Assembly: GCF_017573505.1 (NCBI RefSeq)
Contig: NZ_JAGEOJ010000012.1
Location: 310,001-374,000, forward strand
Source of the DNA: Actinomadura barringtoniae
GTDB taxonomy: Bacteria; Actinomycetota; Actinomycetes; Streptosporangiales; Streptosporangiaceae
Direction: 5' to 3'
DNA: 64,000 nucleotides
The first letter of the stretch is position 1. Each line of letters opens with the position of its first letter. This document shows positions 42,162 to 49,113 of the stretch, in pieces. The notes below the pieces were generated by a model. That model saw nothing but the letters and a program-made list of their open reading frames with translations, was not told the DNA's origin and did no database searches. Made by a program: the position numbers and the translations under genes.

Positions 42162-42707
42162 TCAGTGGCGGAGGCCGAAGGGGTCGGCTGCCATCTCGCG
42201 CAGGCCTTCCGCGATGTCTCGGATTCCTTCGTCGGATCCGTCCGGACGGTTGCTGACGATGTCGGCGAGGGCGCGGAGATGATGAGCGGCGATGGGCTTG
42301 CCGTTCCGATACGGGTCACGTAGCGGAAGGACCATCGGGCGCGTGCCCGTCTCGCCGATGATGAGCCGTGGTGTCTCATCGGCGCGGATCGGCTCGGTCA
42401 GGAGGTCGCGGCGACGGTTGGAGCGAATCCGGCGCTCCACCACCGTCGTTCCATCGATCCAGTACTGGTTGCGCCCGAGATCGAGCAGCAATCCGACGAT
42501 CATCACGAAATCGATGATCACACCACCGAACAAGAACACACCTACGAACGGTCCTTCACCCGAGACGATCAAACCGAGGCCGATCAGCGCGACGAAGGAT
42601 CCACCCAGCAACAAGATCACCAGCAACGAGGCGATGTAGAGCATGCGTGCCCTAGTGGGGCCGGCCACGAGGAGAGCCGTTTCGCTCGTGTCGCGCTTGT
42701 CCGTCAT
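42162..42707 (-). CDS. Two-TM membrane protein, paralog-like to the gene at 41583
   Basis: A 181-residue protein with two hydrophobic helices (about 22-46 and 52-76), then a basic linker (VVERRIRSNRRRDLL) and a cytoplasmic domain containing ETPRLIIGETGTRPMVLPLRDPYRNGKPI, HHLRALADIVSNR and the ending LREMAADPFGLRH. The plan and several positions parallel the convergent protein encoded at 41583-42110. No function known. Confidence 0.75.
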   Translation of the reverse strand: MTDKRDTSETALLVAGPTRARMLYIASLLVILLLGGSFVALIGLGLIVSGEGPFVGVFLFGGVIIDFVMIVGLLLDLGRNQYWIDGTTVVERRIRSNRRRDLLTEPIRADETPRLIIGETGTRPMVLPLRDPYRNGKPIAAHHLRALADIVSNRPDGSDEGIRDIAEGLREMAADPFGLRH

Positions 42708-42769
42708 GACCGGTCAGCGTAACCACTCTTGTCAATGGACACGGGCGCGAGCGTCAAGTTGGTGCGAAG

Positions 42770-42813
42770 CCGCTCAGTGGCGGCTCCGGTTGGGTGGAGC
42801 CGCCGCTGAGCGG
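42770..42813 (-). terminator. Strong 18-bp hairpin terminator of the DUF1062 gene
   Basis: CCGCTCAGTGGCGGCTCC (42770-42787) and GGAGCCGCCGCTGAGCGG (42796-42813) pair with a single G-T wobble around an 8-base loop. It sits directly after the stop codon of the minus-strand DUF1062 gene, without a long T tract. Confidence 0.75.
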
Positions 42814-43362
42814 TTAGAACTCCTGGTCGTCTTCGGGGGTCAGGGTGAAGGTGAAGGGGGTTGTTGTTGGGCGGCGTAGGGGGATGTCGCAGGTGATGTG
42901 GCGTAGGGCTTCGTTTCTGCTGAGGCCTAGGCCTTGGGCTATGAGCCAGTCGGGACGGAGGGGGACGGGGTCCTTGAAGAGGACTTGCACTGGGACCGCT
43001 TCGTCGGGGGGTGGGGAGTCGAGTTGCCAGGCTCCCGTCCAGTCCAGGGTGAAGCGGTTGCGGCGGGCTAGCTGCGGGTCGATCAGGGTGGACGCGATGA
43101 GGCCCGGGTCGTTGGCGTGGTAGCCGTCGAACGCGGGCCTGGCGACGGATCTGACCGGGGTTCGCTCGTGGACGGTGAGCTTGGTCGGGCGATCGCAGGA
43201 CACGCAGTGGACGATGAGCCACACGGCCAGCCATTTGGGGTTGGCGCCTACGCGGAACCTGGCGTCGCTGGCGGTGGCCGACTCCGACTCGCAGTCTGGG
43301 CATCGCAAGGACAGGAGGGGGAGCCTGGTTCGGCGAACGACCCAGGTTGGGGTTTGTGACAT
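42814..43362 (-). CDS. DUF1062 family protein
   Basis: A 182-residue cytoplasmic protein. Opening WVVRRTRLPLLSLRCPDC with a Cys-x2-Cys, FRVGANPKWLAVWLIVHCVSC with a second Cys-x2-Cys, then ERTPVRSV and HANDPGLIASTLID match DUF1062, a small zinc-ribbon-containing family of unknown function. The C-terminal ~70 residues (DWLIAQGLGLSRNEALRHI) look like a degenerate S4-type or HTH segment. The stop runs straight into a strong terminator. Third-position GC is visibly lower than in neighbouring genes. Confidence 0.8.
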   Translation of the reverse strand: MSQTPTWVVRRTRLPLLSLRCPDCESESATASDARFRVGANPKWLAVWLIVHCVSCDRPTKLTVHERTPVRSVARPAFDGYHANDPGLIASTLIDPQLARRNRFTLDWTGAWQLDSPPPDEAVPVQVLFKDPVPLRPDWLIAQGLGLSRNEALRHITCDIPLRRPTTTPFTFTLTPEDDQEF

Positions 43363-43582
43363 GAGCTCTCTTGACCTGACGTTGGGGGCGCTCGGGGCAG
43401 CCCGACGGAGCCGATGGTTCGGCTGGAGGGTGATGTCAGGGTCAGAGAGCAGGCGGGGTCACGCGGGGTCCTTTGCGTTGGGGCTGCAGGCAATGTAGGG
43501 GAACGTGGGAGGCGGCTCAAACGGTTTTCCGGCGGTATGGGGGTGTCATGGGCTTTTGGGCGTGGCGGTTAAGATCTAGTAC

Positions 43583-45226
43583 GTGGAAGGCCTGGGACTG
43601 GTGCGCCGGCTGGGGGTCACGGCGCTCGGACTGCAGAACGGCCCCCATCGCGTCACGGTGCGGCGCGATATCGAGGTACCCGCTGCCGACGGGGTGACGC
43701 TGCTGGCGGATCACTATGCGCCGGTGGATGTGGAACGGCCGCCGACGATCTTGGTGCGGTCGCCGTACGGGCGGCGGGGGCCGTTCGGGTTGATGTGCGG
43801 GCAGACGTTCGCGTCGCACGGTTTTCAGGCCGTGGTGCAGAGCGTCCGGGGCGGCTTCGGGTCCGGTGGGGTGTTCGAGCCGCTGGACGAGCGCGAGGAC
43901 GGGCTGGCGACCGTTGAGTGGCTGAAGGCGCAGCCGTGGTTCGGTGGAACGTTCGCCATGCACGGGCCCAGCTATCTGGGGTACGTGCAGTGGGCGCTGG
44001 CCGCGGAGGCGGGGCCTGAGCTGAAGGCGTTGTCGATGCAGGTCACGGCGTCCACTTTTCGTGATGCGGTGAATGTGGGGGGCACGTTCGCCTTGGAGTC
44101 GGCGCTGATCTGGGTCGATGTCACCGCGCGGATGAAGCATCCGCTGTCGGGGCTGACGACCGGGATCATGTCACCGCGGCGGGCGCGGCGGGCGACGCTG
44201 TCGGGGCGGCCGCTGTCGGAGCTGGACTCGCTGGCGACCGGGGAGCCGCAGCGGTTCTTCCAGGAACTGCTCACCAATGGGCCGGACACGCCGTTCTGGG
44301 ATCGGCGTGACTTCAGCCCGATGGTGTCGCAGGTGCAGGCGCCGGTGAACATGACCGGTGGCTGGTACGACATCTTCCTGCCTTGGCAGCTGAAGGACTA
44401 CGCGGCGCTGAGGGCGGGCGGGCATCGGCCTTATCTGACGATCGGGCCGTGGTTCCACGCGGACGCGCGGATGATGCGGGGCTCGATCGGCGAGTCGCTG
44501 GCGTGGTTCCGCGCGCATCTGCAGGACGATCCGTCGGAGCTGAGAGAGCAGGCCGTACGGCTGTTCGTCACCGGGCTGGGCGAGTGGCGCGAGTTCCCCG
44601 ACTGGCCGGTGCCGGGGATGCGGGAGCAGCGCTGGCATCTGCAGCCGGAGGGCGCGCTGTCGCCGGACGCGCCGCCCGAGTCCGAGCCGGACGTCTACCG
44701 GTACGACCCGGCGCATCCGACGCCGTTCCTCGGCGGGCCGACGCTGCTCGGCGACACCCATCCGCAGACCGACCAGCGGCGGCTGGAACGCCGGCGCGAC
44801 GTGCTCACGTTCACCTCGGAGGAACTGACCGAGGATCTGGAGATCATCGGGCCGGTGTCGGCGGACCTGTTCGTGCGCTCGGACCGGCCGCACACCGACT
44901 TCGTCGTACGGCTGTGCGACGTCGCGCCGGACGGCGAGTCGCTCAACCTGTGCGAGGGCATGCGGCGGCTGGTCCCGGGCACGCCCGAGGAGGACGGCGA
45001 CGGGGTACGGCGCGTGGCCGTGGAGCTCTGGCCCGCCGGGCACCGGTTCCTCAAGGGGCACCGGGTGCGCGTGCAGGTGTGCAGCGGCGCCTACCCGCGG
45101 ATCGCGCGCAACACCGGCACCGGCGAACCGATCGGCACCGCGACCGAGATGGTGACCGCGGCGCAGGAGATCTTCCACGAGCCCGGCCGTGCATCGTCCA
45201 TCGTGCTGCCCGTGATGGACGGCTGA
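43583..45226 (+). CDS. CocE/NonD-family hydrolase (X-Pro dipeptidyl-peptidase S15-like)
   Basis: A 547-residue serine hydrolase. GTG 43583 lies 7 bases after a -10-like TAAGAT, so the mRNA is probably leaderless. The alpha/beta-hydrolase part has RDIEVPAADGVTLLADHYAP, SVRGGFGSGG and the nucleophile motif AMHGPSYLGYVQW (GPSYLG). The acid region is NMTGGWYDIFLPWQLKDY and the histidine is in GPWFHAD. The C-terminal jelly-roll begins near DVLTFTSEELTEDLEIIGPVSADLFV. Cocaine esterase and related acyl/peptide hydrolases share this layout; the substrate is unknown. Confidence 0.9.
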   Translation: MEGLGLVRRLGVTALGLQNGPHRVTVRRDIEVPAADGVTLLADHYAPVDVERPPTILVRSPYGRRGPFGLMCGQTFASHGFQAVVQSVRGGFGSGGVFEPLDEREDGLATVEWLKAQPWFGGTFAMHGPSYLGYVQWALAAEAGPELKALSMQVTASTFRDAVNVGGTFALESALIWVDVTARMKHPLSGLTTGIMSPRRARRATLSGRPLSELDSLATGEPQRFFQELLTNGPDTPFWDRRDFSPMVSQVQAPVNMTGGWYDIFLPWQLKDYAALRAGGHRPYLTIGPWFHADARMMRGSIGESLAWFRAHLQDDPSELREQAVRLFVTGLGEWREFPDWPVPGMREQRWHLQPEGALSPDAPPESEPDVYRYDPAHPTPFLGGPTLLGDTHPQTDQRRLERRRDVLTFTSEELTEDLEIIGPVSADLFVRSDRPHTDFVVRLCDVAPDGESLNLCEGMRRLVPGTPEEDGDGVRRVAVELWPAGHRFLKGHRVRVQVCSGAYPRIARNTGTGEPIGTATEMVTAAQEIFHEPGRASSIVLPVMDG

Positions 45227-45230
45227 GGGG

Positions 45231-45683
45231 TCAGCCTCGGTTGCGCAGGGCCTCCAGGGCCTTGTCGGCGTGCACGTTCATCCGGACCTCGCTCTTGATG
45301 ATCTCCAGGACCGTGCGGTCGGTGTCGATCACGTACGTCTGCCGCTTGGTCGGAACGAGCGCGAAGCCGCGCTTCACGCCGAACTTCGCCCGCACCGCGC
45401 CGTCCTCATCCGACAGCAGCGGGTAACCGAAGTCGTGCTTGTCGGTGAACTTCTTCTGCTTGTCGACAGAGTCGGAGCTGATGCCGACGGGATGGGCTCC
45501 GAGCGCGGCCAGCTCGGTCTTCAGATCGCGGAAATGGCATGCCTCGGCAGTGCAGCCCGGGCTCAGTGCGGCCGGGTAGAAGAACAGGACGATCGGTCCG
45601 TCCTCCAACAGCGTGCTCAGCTTGCGGGGCGTCCCGGTCTCGTCGGGAAGCTCGAAGTCGTCAACCACGTCACCGACGTTCAT
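45231..45683 (-). CDS. bcp: Thioredoxin-dependent peroxiredoxin (Bcp/PrxQ type)
   Basis: A 150-residue peroxidase reducing hydrogen and alkyl peroxides. The peroxidatic cysteine is Cys44 in YPAALSPGCTAEACHFRD and the resolving one Cys49, five residues later, as in PrxQ/Bcp. In the usual YP.. TPGCT motif Ser replaces Thr at position 41. The later FGVKRGFALVPTKRQTYVID is typical. Converges on the CocE-like gene with 4 bases between stops. Confidence 0.92.
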   Translation of the reverse strand: MNVGDVVDDFELPDETGTPRKLSTLLEDGPIVLFFYPAALSPGCTAEACHFRDLKTELAALGAHPVGISSDSVDKQKKFTDKHDFGYPLLSDEDGAVRAKFGVKRGFALVPTKRQTYVIDTDRTVLEIIKSEVRMNVHADKALEALRNRG

Positions 45684-45780
45684 GGAGGCGACGCTATCCG
45701 ATCAGGCCCCCGATCGGCCGCGTGAGGACCGTCACTCCGCCGTCGCGTCAGCCCGGCGTCAGGCCGCCGTCGAGCCGCCG

Positions 45781-46413
45781 TCACCGCGCGCCCAGCAGGG
45801 CCGCGACCGAATCGGCCGTCCACGCACCCCGCGCACCTGGGCGTTCGCTCAGATAAAGGGCGGTCTGGGCCGCCGGCCAGCCGTGCGCCTCGCGGAGCCC
45901 GTTGCCGAGCATCATCAGATAAGGGGCGGTCGGCGCGTTCAATTCGGCGCGGTCGGCACCGTGCGGCGAGGTGAACGTGAGCATGGGGTGACCGCCCTCC
46001 TCCCCCACGTTGACGACCGTCTCGTAGCGTCCCGGCCCGAGTTGCCGGCGTCCGCCATGCCCGCCGTTCAGGACCTCCGACAGGTCCGGGTCCTCGCCCA
46101 CCTCGCGGCGCATCTCCTGTGACATGACGTCGCAGAACTGTTCACGCGTCAGCAGGTAGGCGCGTGCGGCGGCGTGCCCCGGCAGGTCCGGGTCGTAGAA
46201 CGCCATCCCGCCGCCCCACGTCAACGAGGTCAGCGCGAAGTAGATCCCGCCGGGCAGGGTGACGGCGCGTTCGGCCCGCGCCGGGCTGGCGTCCCGGCAC
46301 CCGGTGTAGTGCCGCTGGCCGCCCTCGGGCGTGCCGCCGGCCAGGTAGCAGGCGAAACGCTCGGCGAACAGGTTCGACCCGTACGCCACGTACCAGAGAA
46401 GCCCGCCGCCCAT
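45781..46413 (-). CDS. Gamma-glutamylcyclotransferase-like protein
   Basis: A 210-residue cytoplasmic protein. WYVAYGSNLFAERFACYL at the N-terminus is the YGSN substrate-binding loop of the gamma-glutamylcyclotransferase/AIG2 fold. The remainder (GGIYFALTSLTWGGGMAFYDPDL, ARAYLLTREQFCDVMSQEM) is the pattern of an actinobacterial family often called histone deacetylase in annotations, without support in the fold. A separate catalytic glutamate cannot be assigned with confidence. ATG 46411-46413. Confidence 0.78.
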   Translation of the reverse strand: MGGGLLWYVAYGSNLFAERFACYLAGGTPEGGQRHYTGCRDASPARAERAVTLPGGIYFALTSLTWGGGMAFYDPDLPGHAAARAYLLTREQFCDVMSQEMRREVGEDPDLSEVLNGGHGGRRQLGPGRYETVVNVGEEGGHPMLTFTSPHGADRAELNAPTAPYLMMLGNGLREAHGWPAAQTALYLSERPGARGAWTADSVAALLGAR

Positions 46414-46465
46414 GCGGGTCAGGATTTCACGCGCCCCTCACCCGCATGCGCCAGCCCTCCAAGGG

Positions 46466-47719
46466 TCAGGACTTCGACGGGTCGGCCACTCGGGCGGCGA
46501 AGAGCGGGACGCCGGTGGTGTTGTCACGGACGATCAGCACGTAGGGCCGGTCGAAGAAGACGTCGGTACGGGCGGGCGCGACCGCGCTGGTGGCCTCCAT
46601 GCCGCTGCCCGTGGCGGCGGCGGCCTCGGTGCCCTTCTCGTCCACGCGCATCGTGGCGGCGTGCTGGACGAACTGGAGCTTGCCCGCGTCCGGCGAGATC
46701 CCGGTGAAGTCGGCCGGGCCGTTGAACGCCTTGCCCATGCCGAGGCTGGTCAGGAACGGCTTCATGTCGCCCTTGGACTTCAGGTCGACCTTGGGCAGGT
46801 GCACGTCGAGGAGCGAGGGCTGCAGCGCCCCGGTGACCTTCCGCAGGGTGGCCGCGTCCAGCGACGGGCAGCCCTGCGCCTTGCTGTCGGGCAGGAGCGC
46901 GGTGAGGCTCACCTTGTTGCCGGTGTACGGGAGGTCGACGGCGGTCCAGCCGCCGGTGTGGGCGTAGCCGATCTCGCCCGAACGGCTCATGGTGTCGGTC
47001 TTGATCTGCTTGCCGTCGCCGGTGGTGAACGGCTCGGGGTGGGTGCCGGTCTTCTTGAACTCGACGGCCCACTTGGCCTTGAGGTAGACGGCGTCGGTGA
47101 GGACCCAGCCGGTGTCGCCCTTGACCGAGCCCTGCGGCAGCAGGTCGCTGATCTTGCCCTGGGTGGACTTCTTGATCGCGTCGTTGATGGCCTTGCGGGC
47201 GCCCTCGGGGTCGCCCTGGATGTCGAGCGACTTCAGGCCCGCGTCGTAGGCGGTGGCGACCTTGTCGAGGTAGGCCGAATCGGGCTTGCGCTGCTTGTCG
47301 GCCCACACCTGGTCGCTGGTGCTGATGGTGACGTCCTTGCCGCCCAGGCCCTTCAGCGCCTGGTTGCGGGCGTGCAGCCCGGCGAGCGGGTCACCGGCGG
47401 GCAGCTTGAGCGTGCCCGCCATGGTCCTGGCCGTATCGCCCTTGGCGGCGAGGTAGACCATGCCGAGGCCGCTGGACAGGCTGCTCGGCGAGAGGACCAC
47501 GTTGGACTCGGGGTCCTTGCCGCACCAGGCCTTCAGCATGTCGAGGCCGAACGCGGAGTCGGCCGCGGCATAGGGGCGGGGGTCCGCGGCGGGCACGTGC
47601 GCCACGGCGCCACGGAGCGTGACCGTCTCACCTCCCTGGGCCTTTCCCGATCCGCACGCGGTCGCGAGCGAGACGGCGGCGAGGCATCCCAGTGCAGTGC
47701 TCGTACGCAGGTAACCCAT
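46466..47719 (-). CDS. Serpin-family protease inhibitor, lipoprotein
   Basis: A 417-residue exported protein: lipoprotein signal with ATAC (Cys22), then a full serpin domain. SNVVLSPSSLSSGLGMVYLAAKGDTARTM is the conserved helix B region, WVLTDAVYLKAKW is strand 3A and TALLPD is the typical shutter region. The hinge of the reactive-centre loop is DEKGTEAAAATGSG, with the small-residue run needed for loop insertion, and the C-terminus FFDRPYVLIVRDNTTGVPLFAARVADP is classic. The scissile bond lies near ATSAVAPART. Likely a surface-held suicide inhibitor of serine proteases. Confidence 0.92.
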   Translation of the reverse strand: MGYLRTSTALGCLAAVSLATACGSGKAQGGETVTLRGAVAHVPAADPRPYAAADSAFGLDMLKAWCGKDPESNVVLSPSSLSSGLGMVYLAAKGDTARTMAGTLKLPAGDPLAGLHARNQALKGLGGKDVTISTSDQVWADKQRKPDSAYLDKVATAYDAGLKSLDIQGDPEGARKAINDAIKKSTQGKISDLLPQGSVKGDTGWVLTDAVYLKAKWAVEFKKTGTHPEPFTTGDGKQIKTDTMSRSGEIGYAHTGGWTAVDLPYTGNKVSLTALLPDSKAQGCPSLDAATLRKVTGALQPSLLDVHLPKVDLKSKGDMKPFLTSLGMGKAFNGPADFTGISPDAGKLQFVQHAATMRVDEKGTEAAAATGSGMEATSAVAPARTDVFFDRPYVLIVRDNTTGVPLFAARVADPSKS

Positions 47720-47786
47720 GGACTTACGACGGCATCGCCGGGGTTCCGGTTCCGAGGATCACCCGGGTTTTTTCGCGAACTTGGTT

Positions 47787-47814
47787 TTGACAAAGCTTGT
47801 TCTGGCTACACAAT
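47787..47814 (+). promoter_or_regulatory. Sigma-70-type promoter of the glycosyltransferase gene
   Basis: TTGACA (47787-47792), 16 bases, CACAAT (47809-47814) in an AT-rich patch, about 67 bases upstream of the ATG. The -35 is perfect. Confidence 0.55.
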
Positions 47815-47880
47815 GGGACGAGCGGGTGTCTACGACGCAGATACCTCCAGGTCCCCCCTGTGCGTACCCGGAGGAGCGTC

Positions 47881-49113
47881 ATGAACCGCCCCCTGAACAT
47901 AGCCCTCGTTTCCGCGTCCACTCTGGACGGCGATGACGCCCACTCGATCCACGTCCGTGAGCTGGCCCGCGCGCTGGCCGCCCCGGACGGCGACGGGCAC
48001 GAGGAGCGGCAGGTCACTCTCCACACCCGCCGCCAGGACGAGGCGGCCCGTTCGCGGACCCGCCTCGGCCCCGGCGCGACCCAGTACAACCTGAGCGCCG
48101 GCCCCGCCAGGCCGCTCTCGGAGAACGAGATGCTGCCGCACGTCAACGAACTCGCGAGCGGCCTGCGGCGCCGCTGGTCGGGCACGGCCAAGCCCGACCT
48201 CATCCACGCCCACGGCTGGATCGGCGGCCTGGCCGCCTGCGCCGCCGCCCGCGATCTCGATATCCCCCTGGTGCAGAGCTTCCACGGCCTCGGCACCGCC
48301 GACCGGCGCGCCGGCCGCCAGGTCCACCCGGCCCGGATCCGCCTGGAGACGGCCATCGGCCGCGACTCCGACGCGGTGCTGGCCGGGACGTCCGAGGAGG
48401 CCGAGAACCTGGTCCGGCTGGGCGTTCCCCGGCCGCGGATCAACATCACCCCCTACGGCGTGGACGGCGAGCAGTTCAGCCAGTCCGGCCCGGCGCTGCC
48501 GCGCGGCGACCGGGACCGCCTCGTGGTGGTCTGCCACGACCTGAACGACGACGGCGTGATCACCGCGATCCGCGCCCTGGAGCACATCCCCGGCGCCGAG
48601 CTGGCGGTCGCGGGCGGCCCGGCCCGCGAGGACCTGGAGAACGATCCGACCGTGCACCGGCTCCGAGTGCTGGCCAAGGAGCTGCACGTCGCGGACCGGG
48701 TGATCTTCCTCGGCGCGATGCCGCGCAAGACCGTTCCGCGCCTGCTGCGCACGGCCAAGCTGGCGCTGTGCCTGTCCCCGCACCACCCCTCGCCCACGGT
48801 CTCGCTCGAGGCGATGGCCTGCGGCGTGCCGGTGGTCGCGGTGCCGGCCGGCGGCAACGCCGACTGCGTGCTCGACAAGATCACCGGGATCCACGTGCCC
48901 GCCGACCGGCCGGTGGTGATCGGCCGCGCGATCCGGAACCTGCTGAACGAGGACACCACCCTGGCCGGTTACGCGATCGCCGCCGCCGACCGGGCCCACT
49001 CGCGCTATTCCTGGGACCGGATCGCGGCCGAGACCGCCCGCGCCTACGACAGGATCTTGGAGCGCGTCGCGCCGATGGAATACTCGGAGGCGTGGGAGAC
49101 CGAAACGCACTGA
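47881..49113 (+). CDS. GT4-type glycosyltransferase
   Basis: A 410-residue cytoplasmic enzyme with GT-B fold. ATG 47881 follows GGAGGAG. The N-terminal domain has LVSASTLDGDDAHSIHVRELARAL and PDLIHAHGWIGGLAA. The C-terminal nucleotide-sugar domain has NITPYGVDGEQF, VIFLGAMPRKTVPRLLRTAKLAL and the donor-binding SPTVSLEAMACGVPVVAVPAGG (the Ex7E-type segment). The family includes mycothiol, trehalose and cell-wall glycosyltransferases. Acceptor unknown. Its last 22 bases overlap the start of the LAL regulator. Confidence 0.9.
   Translation: MNRPLNIALVSASTLDGDDAHSIHVRELARALAAPDGDGHEERQVTLHTRRQDEAARSRTRLGPGATQYNLSAGPARPLSENEMLPHVNELASGLRRRWSGTAKPDLIHAHGWIGGLAACAAARDLDIPLVQSFHGLGTADRRAGRQVHPARIRLETAIGRDSDAVLAGTSEEAENLVRLGVPRPRINITPYGVDGEQFSQSGPALPRGDRDRLVVVCHDLNDDGVITAIRALEHIPGAELAVAGGPAREDLENDPTVHRLRVLAKELHVADRVIFLGAMPRKTVPRLLRTAKLALCLSPHHPSPTVSLEAMACGVPVVAVPAGGNADCVLDKITGIHVPADRPVVIGRAIRNLLNEDTTLAGYAIAAADRAHSRYSWDRIAAETARAYDRILERVAPMEYSEAWETETH

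Noticed and set aside
38129..43400. Integrative element inserted at the tRNA
   Set aside because: No integrase, excisionase, replication gene or repeated tRNA 3' end was found in the window; only codon usage hints at transfer.
43363..43582. Small gene in the gap before the CocE-like hydrolase
   Set aside because: Short frames there have no ribosome site or protein-like composition; the 220 bases probably hold only promoters.
45781..46413. Histone deacetylase
   Set aside because: No deacetylase HH/D motifs are present; the YGSN loop indicates the gamma-glutamylcyclotransferase-like fold.
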